This document shows, piece by piece, positions 6,925 through 13,685 of a DNA stretch of 14,868 nucleotides (position 1 is the first letter of the stretch; every line of letters begins with the position of its first letter). Origin of the DNA: an uncultured Eubacteriales bacterium. GTDB lineage: Bacteria > Bacillota > Clostridia > Christensenellales > Borkfalkiaceae. The stretch lies in contig USHO01000019.1 in NCBI GenBank assembly GCA_900554485.1, positions 1-14,868 on the forward strand, in the 5' to 3' direction. The notes beneath the pieces are model-generated. The model worked only from the letters and a program-made list of their open reading frames with translations. It ran no database searches and had not been told where the DNA came from. The position numbers and the translations under genes were made by a program.

Positions 6925-7719
6925 CTATTGTTTCTTTCTGTAATTAAGCGGAGATATTCCGATCTGCTTTTTGAAAATTATTCCGAGGTAGTTCGCCGAC
7001 GGAAATCCGCATAACTCGGCTATTTCGTTGACGCTTTTGTCCGTCGACGACAGATACATTTTTGCCTTGTTAAGCCGTATATGTGTTATATATTGTATCG
7101 GCGAACAATTCATCTGTTCGTTAAAACGCCTGCATAGAGTGTTTTTCGATACATAGAATTTCTTTTGCAGGGTTTCCAGCGTGATTTTCTGTCTGTATTC
7201 CTGATTTATAAACGCGACCACTTGCATTATCATCGTGTCCGAGTGTTTAGGATAATATGTCGATCCCATCGGCGGAGATAACGTAAGCGACTGCATTTGC
7301 AGATAGGCAATTACCGTCTTGGTTATACATAATAAAAAATTATATTTTTGCGTGGCGTCTGCGGTTTCGGTTGCGGACGCCGCTTTTATCAGCGGTATTA
7401 TGAATTGTATCTGTTCGCGAGAAAAAGAAAACGCACCTTGTTCGCTTATTCGCATAAGGTATGCGTTTTCGCTTTCGGTAAGCAGGTTTTTACTGACGTA
7501 AAGGTTTATTCGTTCATATGCCGATCCTTCGGTTTTATGCATCGAAAAAGGCGGTATTATGCAGAACGAACCGCTGCGGAGCAAAAACAGTTTGTTTTCG
7601 ATAAAAACTTCTCTTTCGCCCGACAACAAAAAGTAAAGTTCATAATAATCGTGAAACTGCGTATACGACATATTGAACGCCTGCGTTTGGTTACGGCGTT
7701 CGATTTCAAGAAATTCCAT
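6925..7719 (-). CDS. AraC-family transcriptional regulator (cupin plus double helix-turn-helix)
   Basis: 264-residue regulator starting at the ATG at 7719. An N-terminal cupin-like ligand domain begins with FHDYYELYFLLSGEREVFI (22-40; His23 and Glu27 are typical). The C-terminal AraC DNA-binding domain covers about 178-264: first helix-turn-helix around 181-203, second around 229-261, with the signature AELCGFPSANYLGIIFKKQIGISPLNYR. The frame is open a little further upstream to a TTG at 7740, but that codon overlaps the promoter -10, so it is unlikely to be the start. No ribosome binding site precedes the ATG. It is divergent from nagA and is the obvious candidate to control the amino-sugar operon, probably as an activator sensing a sugar; the ligand is unknown. 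Confidence 0.9.
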   Translation of the reverse strand: MEFLEIERRNQTQAFNMSYTQFHDYYELYFLLSGEREVFIENKLFLLRSGSFCIIPPFSMHKTEGSAYERINLYVSKNLLTESENAYLMRISEQGAFSFSREQIQFIIPLIKAASATETADATQKYNFLLCITKTVIAYLQMQSLTLSPPMGSTYYPKHSDTMIMQVVAFINQEYRQKITLETLQKKFYVSKNTLCRRFNEQMNCSPIQYITHIRLNKAKMYLSSTDKSVNEIAELCGFPSANYLGIIFKKQIGISPLNYRKKQ

Positions 7720-7728
7720 AGCGATACG

Positions 7729-7757
7729 AGTATATATCAATTAAGTTTGTTAGTCAA
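7729..7757 (-). promoter_or_regulatory. Promoter of the AraC-type gene, giving a leaderless start
   Basis: On the minus strand TTGACT (7752-7757), a 17-base spacer and TATACT (7729-7734) form a near-consensus promoter. The -10 ends nine bases before the ATG at 7719, so transcription should begin at about 7720-7722, leaving zero to three untranslated bases and no room for a ribosome binding site. Confidence 0.75.
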
Positions 7758-7807
7758 GCATTATGGGGCGATATATGTAATTTCGATGTATTGAGTGCGT
7801 TTTGATA

Positions 7808-7836
7808 TTGAAAAATACAATATTTTCTGATAAAAT
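7808..7836 (+). promoter_or_regulatory. nagA operon promoter, giving a leaderless start
   Basis: TTGAAA (7808-7813), a 17-base spacer and TAAAAT (7831-7836). The nagA ATG starts at 7846, nine bases after the -10, so the predicted transcript has a leader of about two or three bases and no ribosome binding site. The -35 of the divergent regulator promoter is about 50 bases away. The intervening DNA has two CGATRTAT-like half sites (7769 and 7784, 15 bases apart) that could be regulator contacts; this last point is weak. Confidence 0.75.
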
Positions 7837-7845
7837 TTATTTATC
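7812..7845. repeat. Two inverted repeats overlapping the nagA promoter: candidate operators
   Basis: AAAATA-CAA-TATTTT (7812-7826) lies in the spacer between -35 and -10. GATAAA-ATTTA-TTTATC (7829-7845) covers the -10 and the predicted transcription start, ending at the base before the ATG. A repressor bound at either would block the promoter. Neither matches the DasR/NagR or NagC sites I know, so the binding protein is unknown. In A/T-rich DNA short dyads can occur by chance. Confidence 0.4.
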
Positions 7846-9015
7846 ATGGTAAAACAAATAGTATGCGTAAAAGCCGTGTTGCCTGGCGGTGTTTCCGATC
7901 GCGCCACGGTCGCTTACGAAGACGGTAAAATTGTATATGTCGGAGAGGATATTCTGCCGTCCGCCGACGTTATCGACGGCAACGGATGTTATCTGCTTGC
8001 CGGATTTGTCGATCTGCATTGTCACGGAGGGGCGGGGTTTGATTTTATGGACGCCTCGCAGGAAGAAATAGGAAAAATCGCAGACTTTCATATGTCTCAC
8101 GGGACGACTACGCTTGTTCCGACGACCATGACGGATACGGGAGGTCATATAAAATCCGCTCTTGACGGCCTGGGGCAATACTACGCCGCTACGGAAAATA
8201 CTCCGCTTAAAGGGGCGCATATCGAAGGACCTTGGCTTTCGCCGGAACAATGCGGCGCGCAATCGCCCGAAAAAATGGATACGCCGAGCAAAGCGAAATT
8301 GCAATCGCTTATATCCGAATATCCGTTTATCAGCCGCGTGAGCGTTGCACCCGAACTCGAAAACGGCATGGAAACCGGCAGGGCGGGTTATTCGGCGGGT
8401 CTGGTCATGTCGGCGGCACATACTTCGGCAGATTTCGATAAGATAATCGAGGCGGCAGACAACGGTTATACGCTTATGACGCACCTTTATTCGGGTATGA
8501 CCGGCGTAACGAGAAAAAACGCGTACAGAATAGCGGGCGCGGTAGAGGCCGGACTTTACGACGATCGGTTGACGGTCGAGATCATAGCCGACGGCAGACA
8601 TCTTCCCGCGGGACTTCTCAGACTTATATATAAATGTAAGGGCGCGGATAAAATCTGCCTTATTACCGATGCGATGCGCGCGGCGGGGCTCGGGCAGGGC
8701 GAACGCTCTATGCTGGGCAGAAACGACGACGGATTGCCCGTAATAGTCGAAGACGGCGTTGCGAAAACTCTTGACAGACAGGGTTTTGCGGGCAGCGTAG
8801 CGACGACGGACAGACTTGTCAGAACTATGGCGACGCTCGGTATCGGTATCGCGGACATAAGCAGAATGGCGTCGGCGACGCCGGCAAAAACCATGGGCTT
8901 TACCGACAGAGGAACGATAGAAACGGGGAAAAGAGCGGATTTCGTGTTTATGAACGATAATCTCGAAGTAAAAAAAGTTATTCGCGGCGGAGAAATCGTC
9001 CGCTCGGAGGAGTAA
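7846..9015 (+). CDS. nagA: N-acetylglucosamine-6-phosphate deacetylase
   Basis: 389-residue amidohydrolase that removes acetate from GlcNAc-6-phosphate to give glucosamine-6-phosphate, in the cytoplasm. Metal and catalytic motifs are in order: DLHCHGG (His58, His60), HIEGPWLSPE (Glu127), SAAHTS (His192), MTHLYSGM (His213), IADGRHLP (His252), LITDAM (catalytic Asp275) and FAGSVAT. The His-x-His pair is the B. subtilis-type binuclear arrangement. THLYSGM differs from the usual THLFNAM, so substrate preference could be shifted. First gene of the operon; the next gene starts three bases after the stop, with its GGAGGAG site inside the end of nagA, which suggests translational coupling. The start ATG lacks a ribosome binding site. 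Confidence 0.92.
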   Translation: MVKQIVCVKAVLPGGVSDRATVAYEDGKIVYVGEDILPSADVIDGNGCYLLAGFVDLHCHGGAGFDFMDASQEEIGKIADFHMSHGTTTLVPTTMTDTGGHIKSALDGLGQYYAATENTPLKGAHIEGPWLSPEQCGAQSPEKMDTPSKAKLQSLISEYPFISRVSVAPELENGMETGRAGYSAGLVMSAAHTSADFDKIIEAADNGYTLMTHLYSGMTGVTRKNAYRIAGAVEAGLYDDRLTVEIIADGRHLPAGLLRLIYKCKGADKICLITDAMRAAGLGQGERSMLGRNDDGLPVIVEDGVAKTLDRQGFAGSVATTDRLVRTMATLGIGIADISRMASATPAKTMGFTDRGTIETGKRADFVFMNDNLEVKKVIRGGEIVRSEE

Positions 9016-9018
9016 ACG

Positions 9019-10236
9019 ATGAAAAAATACGTTATCGTCGGCGCGAGCGTTCGTTGTTATATGATGTTCGTTACGCGTCTGGTCGAAAATTATGCCGACG
9101 AGGCGAAAATAACGGGCGTATACGATATAAACAAGACCCGTTGCAAAGTTTTCAGGGATAAAATCGGCGATGGTTGCACCATTTACGACGATTTCGACAC
9201 GATGATCGATACAGAACGTCCCGACGCGGTTATAGTGACCACGGTCGACAGCGTTCATCACGAATATATCGTCCGTGCGCTCGATAAAGGATACGACGTT
9301 ATTTCCGAAAAACCTCTTACGAACACTTTTGAAAGATGTAAAGAGATAAGAGACGCCGAAAAACGCAGCGGACACAACGTAACGGTAACTTTCAACTGCC
9401 GTTTTATGCCTTATTTTTACGAACTCAAGAAAGTCGTTTCGTCGGGCAGAATAGGCAAGCCGCTGGCGATCAATTACGAATATTGCCTTACGCGCTGGCA
9501 CGGCGGCGATTACTTCAAACGTTGGCACAGGCTGATGCGGAATTCGCAGGGGATGTTGCTCCATAAAAGCACTCATCACTTCGATATTATAAACTGGTTA
9601 CTCGGCGACGAACCCCAGAAGGTCACCGCGCTTGCAAACAGAGTGTATTATAGCGATAAATCGAAATGTTTCGGCGAACGTTGCAAAGATTGCTCGCACA
9701 AAAAGACATGCGAATCGGCGTTGTCGCAGACGGACGCGCTTGACAAAATAATGTATTTCGACGCCGAAAAGGAAGACGGATATATCCGCGATCGCTGTTG
9801 TTTCGACGGCAGCGGCGATATTTACGACAATATGTCGGTTTCGGTTGCATACCGCGGCGGTACGCTGCTCACATATACGCTCAATCTCTTTTCCGAACAC
9901 GAGGGTTACAGAATGGTAATCACGGGCGAAAAGGGCGTTATAATAGCCGAGTGCTGGGAACACGGCTACGGCGTAACCGACAGGTATAAAATAGTGATAT
10001 TGGACAGAGACTATAAAACGGAGACGATTGCTTTTGAAAAGGCAAACGGAACTCACGCTGGCGGCGACGATAAACTCATCGCGATGATTTTCGGTAACGA
10101 AAAAGACGATCCGCTCGGACAGAAAGCCGACAGTTACGCCGGTATGGTTTCGGCGATGATAGGTATCGCCGCCAACGAAAGCATTGAAACCGGCAGGACC
10201 GTCGACGTAACCGATTATCTTTCGCAACTCAGATAA
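9019..10236 (+). CDS. Gfo/Idh/MocA-family NAD(P)-dependent oxidoreductase with four-cysteine cluster
   Basis: 405 residues. An N-terminal Rossmann fold opens with YVIVGAS (4-10) and reaches ISEKPLT (95-101), whose Lys98 is the family's active-site lysine. The second domain carries HKSTHHFDIINWLLGDEP (182-199), with His186/His187 and Asp189 as likely catalytic residues. A C-x4-C-x2-C-x5-C cluster (Cys217, 222, 225, 231) follows and may bind a metal. The usual GxGxxG is degenerate (GASVR). There is no signal peptide, so it is cytoplasmic. Family members oxidise sugar hydroxyls, and some (GH109) use NAD to cleave N-acetyl-hexosaminides; which applies here is unknown. Tightly coupled to nagA; 75 bases before the hydrolase gene. 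Confidence 0.88.
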   Translation: MKKYVIVGASVRCYMMFVTRLVENYADEAKITGVYDINKTRCKVFRDKIGDGCTIYDDFDTMIDTERPDAVIVTTVDSVHHEYIVRALDKGYDVISEKPLTNTFERCKEIRDAEKRSGHNVTVTFNCRFMPYFYELKKVVSSGRIGKPLAINYEYCLTRWHGGDYFKRWHRLMRNSQGMLLHKSTHHFDIINWLLGDEPQKVTALANRVYYSDKSKCFGERCKDCSHKKTCESALSQTDALDKIMYFDAEKEDGYIRDRCCFDGSGDIYDNMSVSVAYRGGTLLTYTLNLFSEHEGYRMVITGEKGVIIAECWEHGYGVTDRYKIVILDRDYKTETIAFEKANGTHAGGDDKLIAMIFGNEKDDPLGQKADSYAGMVSAMIGIAANESIETGRTVDVTDYLSQLR

Positions 10237-10254
10237 AAGCGAAAAGACGGTTTG

Positions 10255-10289
10255 AAGGGGTACCCCTTTCCTCGTCAGATGACGAGGAA
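10255..10289. repeat. Two adjoining perfect inverted repeats in the oxidoreductase-hydrolase spacer
   Basis: AAGGGGTACCCCTT (10255-10268) is a perfect 14-base palindrome. Overlapping its last base is a second dyad (10268-10289) with ten-base arms, TTCCTCGTCA and TGACGAGGAA, around GA. As RNA they form two back-to-back hairpins that end eight bases before the AAAGGAG site (10297-10303). No T-run follows. They may stabilise or process the polycistronic mRNA, or be protein-binding sites; that is inference. Confidence 0.55.
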
Positions 10290-10311
10290 TCCCATTAAAG
10301 GAGAAAATTTT

Positions 10312-12894
10312 ATGAGACGATATATCGATTACGAGCCGATTCCGTTTTATTTTCTCAACGATACGTTTAGCGAAGAAGAAGTAAAGATACAACTCGACGT
10401 AATGAAAGAAAACGGCATAAACGCTTTCTTTCTTCATGTAAGAGACGGCATCACGGACGAGACTTACGGTACGGCGGCGTTTTTCGGTCGGATAAAATTC
10501 ATTGTGGAAGAAAGCGTTAAGCGCGGACTGAAAGTCTGGCTTTACGACGAAGATTCTTTCCCGAGCGGCAATGCCGGCGGGCAGATAGCAATCGAACATC
10601 CCGAACTTCAGGCTTGCAGTCTTAAAGTCGTAAAGTTGAAACCCGAAGAAATCGTAAACGGCGTTGCCAAAAAGGTTTTAGGCAAAGTCAGGGGATTGTT
10701 CGGATATGCAGTAAGGCGTTGCGGCGGCGAAGAGAAATGCGAAAAACTTTCCGATTGTTTCGGCGTCGTGCGCAGGTATTGGTATCGCAGAGATATGGAT
10801 AAGACGTATTACTGCGATATGCAGGGTAAATTGTTCTTTCCGCACGTCAGGGCGGGAACGTCGTATTCCGAGATTATGTTCGAGGCGGATGTCGGCGACG
10901 CGACCGAGGTATATGTTGCTTATCTCGAACCCGTGCGTACCGACGGACATTACGGTTTGCAGGCGGATTGCCTCAACAAACGAACCACCGAAGAATTTAT
11001 CGCCCGCACGCACGAAAAATACGCGGAGTATGTAGGCGAATATTTCGGAACGGCAATTCCCGGAATATTTATGGACGAGCCTTCCGCGGGCGGACTGTTG
11101 CCTTATACAGACGAAGTTTCGGAAAAATTTGCGTTGATTTGGGGCTACGACGTAACGGATTATTACTATAAGTTGTCTCCCGAATATACGGGCGACGGTA
11201 AAAAGGTACGCCGGGAATATATCGAGACGATAACCCGACTTTTCATCGACAACTTTATTTCGCCGATAACGAAGTGGTGCGAAACACGCGGACTTATCGC
11301 GACGGGACATTTTTACGGCGAAGAAGACCCGCTTTCGGGTTCGCTCTGCGCGCAGAGCGTATACCGCCAGACGAAACTCATGGGTATGCCCGGTTTCGAC
11401 GTCATAGGCAGGTACGTCGGCGACAGAGAGCATTGCGCGCTTATAATCGGCTCTAAAATAGTCGTTTCGTCCGCAACGCAGAACGGCAAAGAAAGGGCGA
11501 TTGCAGAGTGTTTTGCGCTCAATCCGTTCAACTTCGGTTACGACGGACTGCGCAAAGTCGGCGACTGGCTGTTTGCCTGCGGAATAACCGCGCTTGCGCC
11601 GCACGCATTCCATTACGGCTACGGCGCATATCAGCGAACGGACGCAGGTAAATCGTTTTTCTTTCAGGACAGGCACTTCGACGAATATCTCGACTTCGCG
11701 CGATACGCCGGCAGGGTATGTAAGTTGCTTTGCGGTTTTCGGCAGAAAAACGATACGCTCGTCGTCTTGCCGAGTTGCGGCTTTGCCGAAGAAGTTCCTT
11801 TCCCGATGCGCAACGACGGGGTATTCCCGAGCGATCGCGCCAAAGAAATGCAGCGCAGACTGTATTCGGTCGCCCGGTATCTTACCGAAAACCAAATCGG
11901 TTGGGATATAACCGACGTCAAAGGCGCGAACACCGCCGAAATACGGGATAAAAAGGTAGTGATAGGCAACTGCGAATACGATAAAGTCATATTCGTACGC
12001 GGCGGAGACGAAGAAGATTCCGCCTATGCGGGAATGACTGCCGCCGGTGCGGATTGCGTCATGTTCGACGGCGGCTCTTTTGACGGATTTCCGCCTGCGG
12101 AAGGTCTCGTCGGCGGGGAAAACATTCTGGCGTTGACTAAATATCGCGGCAACGAAAAACTGATGTTTTTGTATCAGAACGACAAATCTTTTGCCGAAGT
12201 CGAAATTCCCGTCGACGGTCGGACTGTCGTATACGACGCCGAACACGACGAATATTTGGAAACAGAATCTTGCGACGGTATTCTGAAAGTCGGCATAAAG
12301 GGGTACGGGTCGGTGATCGTTATCGATTGCGCAGAAGAAGACCGTAAGGCGGTCGGGAAGTATTCGTACGAAACTCTCGGCGACACCGTGCTGGAATGTG
12401 AAGAAAATCCGCAGTGGATATATATGCCGAAGGGCGCGGTAAGCGCGATAACGCGTTACGACGTGAAAATAGGCGAAGGCGAAAACATATCGGTATTCAA
12501 CGACCGCAAATATTCGAGAGTGCGCGAACTTATCGGCACCGACGACGAAATATACGCAGGCGAATACGTTATACCGTACTTCGACGTCGCACCCAGGAAA
12601 AAGTCGAAATATCCGATAAAAGCCGAGTATAAGGCGTATATCGATAAATTAAACGGAGACGAACTGGTGCTTTTCGACGGCGGTACGCTTTCGGGTGATT
12701 ATAAAATTTACTGGAACGGCGAAGAAATTCCGCCAGACGATATAAAACCTTTCAGGGTATACGACGCAAAGAACAAAGCGTTTGCCCCGAAATGGAAAGA
12801 CGGTAAAAACGAATTGAAAATTGCGTTCTGCGCCGCGGGAGAATTCGACGGCGTGAACGGCGAAATATTTCTTTATAAAAAGGAGAAGATATGA
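10312..12894 (+). CDS. Putative cytoplasmic glycoside hydrolase (TIM-barrel, GH106-like motif layout), substrate unknown
   Basis: 860 residues from the ATG at 10312, which has AAAGGAG eight bases upstream; an upstream TTG in the same frame has no such site. The N-terminal half looks like a (beta/alpha)8 barrel: PIPFYFLND near the start, VWLYDEDSFPSGNAGG (75-90), GIFMDEPS (251-258), ATGHFYGEED (330-339), a MPGFDVIGRY stretch (359-368) and LAPHAFHYG (428-436). Glu256 and Glu399 are candidate catalytic acids. The middle resembles a Rossmann-like accessory domain, and the C-terminus (about 750-860) a beta-sandwich sugar-binding domain with the YWNGEEIP motif. There is no signal peptide, so it acts on imported sugar. 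The layout recalls GH106 and related unassigned families; I cannot place it in a CAZy family. Its stop overlaps the nagB start (ATGA). Confidence 0.7.
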   Translation: MRRYIDYEPIPFYFLNDTFSEEEVKIQLDVMKENGINAFFLHVRDGITDETYGTAAFFGRIKFIVEESVKRGLKVWLYDEDSFPSGNAGGQIAIEHPELQACSLKVVKLKPEEIVNGVAKKVLGKVRGLFGYAVRRCGGEEKCEKLSDCFGVVRRYWYRRDMDKTYYCDMQGKLFFPHVRAGTSYSEIMFEADVGDATEVYVAYLEPVRTDGHYGLQADCLNKRTTEEFIARTHEKYAEYVGEYFGTAIPGIFMDEPSAGGLLPYTDEVSEKFALIWGYDVTDYYYKLSPEYTGDGKKVRREYIETITRLFIDNFISPITKWCETRGLIATGHFYGEEDPLSGSLCAQSVYRQTKLMGMPGFDVIGRYVGDREHCALIIGSKIVVSSATQNGKERAIAECFALNPFNFGYDGLRKVGDWLFACGITALAPHAFHYGYGAYQRTDAGKSFFFQDRHFDEYLDFARYAGRVCKLLCGFRQKNDTLVVLPSCGFAEEVPFPMRNDGVFPSDRAKEMQRRLYSVARYLTENQIGWDITDVKGANTAEIRDKKVVIGNCEYDKVIFVRGGDEEDSAYAGMTAAGADCVMFDGGSFDGFPPAEGLVGGENILALTKYRGNEKLMFLYQNDKSFAEVEIPVDGRTVVYDAEHDEYLETESCDGILKVGIKGYGSVIVIDCAEEDRKAVGKYSYETLGDTVLECEENPQWIYMPKGAVSAITRYDVKIGEGENISVFNDRKYSRVRELIGTDDEIYAGEYVIPYFDVAPRKKSKYPIKAEYKAYIDKLNGDELVLFDGGTLSGDYKIYWNGEEIPPDDIKPFRVYDAKNKAFAPKWKDGKNELKIAFCAAGEFDGVNGEIFLYKKEKI

Positions 12895-13646
12895 AACTCA
12901 TAGTGGCAAACAGTACCGAAGAAATGGCAAAACTTTCGGCAAAACAGGCAGCCGACGTTCTTAACGCGGCTATCGCAAAAAAAGGTTCGGCAAGATTATT
13001 GCTCTCGACGGGTGCGTCGCAACTCGAATTCTTCAAGGAATTCGTAAAGCAGGACGTGGCGTGGCATAAAGTCGAAATGTTCCATCTCGACGAATATGTA
13101 GGTATTTCGCCCGATCATCCGGCAAGTTTCAACAACTATCTCACCAAGAGATTCGTCGAAAAGGTTCTGCCCGGCAAAGTCCATCTTATTTGCGGACTGG
13201 ACGATCCTTTCAAGACCATTGCGAAACTCACCGAACTCGTAAACGAACGCGAGATCGACCTCGGAATGATCGGTATCGGTGAAAACGCGCATATCGCGTT
13301 CAACGATCCGCCGGCAGATTTTAATGACCCGAGATCTTATAAAATCGTAACGCTTGCGCCCAGATGCCTGCAGCAGCAGGTCGGCGAAGGGTGGTTCAAA
13401 TCCGTCGACGACACCTATAAGCAGGCAATATCGATGACTTGTCCGCAAATTATGAAGTGCGAACATATCATCTGCGTCGTTCCGTATAAGGTCAAAGCCG
13501 AGGCTATATACAAGACTTTCACGACCGATATAACCAACGAAGTACCGGCTACGCTCCTGAAAAAGCACGTCGATACGACGGTTTGGTGCGATCCCGATTC
13601 GGCGTCCTTGCTGTCGCCCGAAACGATCGCCGAGTATTCTAAATAA
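12891..13646 (+). CDS. nagB: NagB-type glucosamine-6-phosphate deaminase/isomerase, variant active site
   Basis: 251-residue member of the NagB/6-phosphogluconolactonase fold. NagB converts glucosamine-6-phosphate to fructose-6-phosphate and ammonia, the step after NagA. Seen: LLLSTGASQ (36-44), FHLDEYVGI (64-72; Asp67 matches the catalytic Asp72 of E. coli) and GIGENAHIAFNDPP (128-141). His134 matches E. coli His143, but Asn132 replaces Asp141 and Asp139 replaces Glu148. The KAEAIYK segment (about 203-209) and ATLLKKH are in normal places. The start overlaps the previous stop by four bases, with AAGGAG just upstream, showing translational coupling. The context strongly supports amino-sugar phosphate metabolism; because of the active-site changes the exact substrate is less sure. 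Confidence 0.8.
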   Translation: MKLIVANSTEEMAKLSAKQAADVLNAAIAKKGSARLLLSTGASQLEFFKEFVKQDVAWHKVEMFHLDEYVGISPDHPASFNNYLTKRFVEKVLPGKVHLICGLDDPFKTIAKLTELVNEREIDLGMIGIGENAHIAFNDPPADFNDPRSYKIVTLAPRCLQQQVGEGWFKSVDDTYKQAISMTCPQIMKCEHIICVVPYKVKAEAIYKTFTTDITNEVPATLLKKHVDTTVWCDPDSASLLSPETIAEYSK

Positions 13647-13650
13647 CGAG

Positions 13651-13668
13651 TTCCGCCGTACGGCGGAA
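13651..13668. repeat. Perfect 18-base palindrome before the solute-binding protein gene
   Basis: TTCCGCCGTACGGCGGAA is fully self-complementary and fills half of the 39-base spacer, ending seven bases before the AGGAGG site (13675-13680). Intercistronic stems just ahead of binding-protein genes are often linked to differential mRNA stability. Like the palindrome at 10255, it is centred on GTAC. No T-run follows, so it is unlikely to terminate transcription. Confidence 0.55.
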
Positions 13669-13685
13669 TCATACAGGAGGAAAAA

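Noticed and set aside
7738..7740. TTG start for the AraC-type regulator, seven codons upstream of the ATG
   Set aside because: It overlaps the -10 element of the only good promoter, so it would not be in the transcript.
10252..10311. Longer hydrolase start at the TTG at 10252, adding 20 residues
   Set aside because: It has no ribosome binding site and would place the palindromes in coding sequence, whereas the ATG at 10312 has AAAGGAG at ideal spacing and matches the expected protein start.
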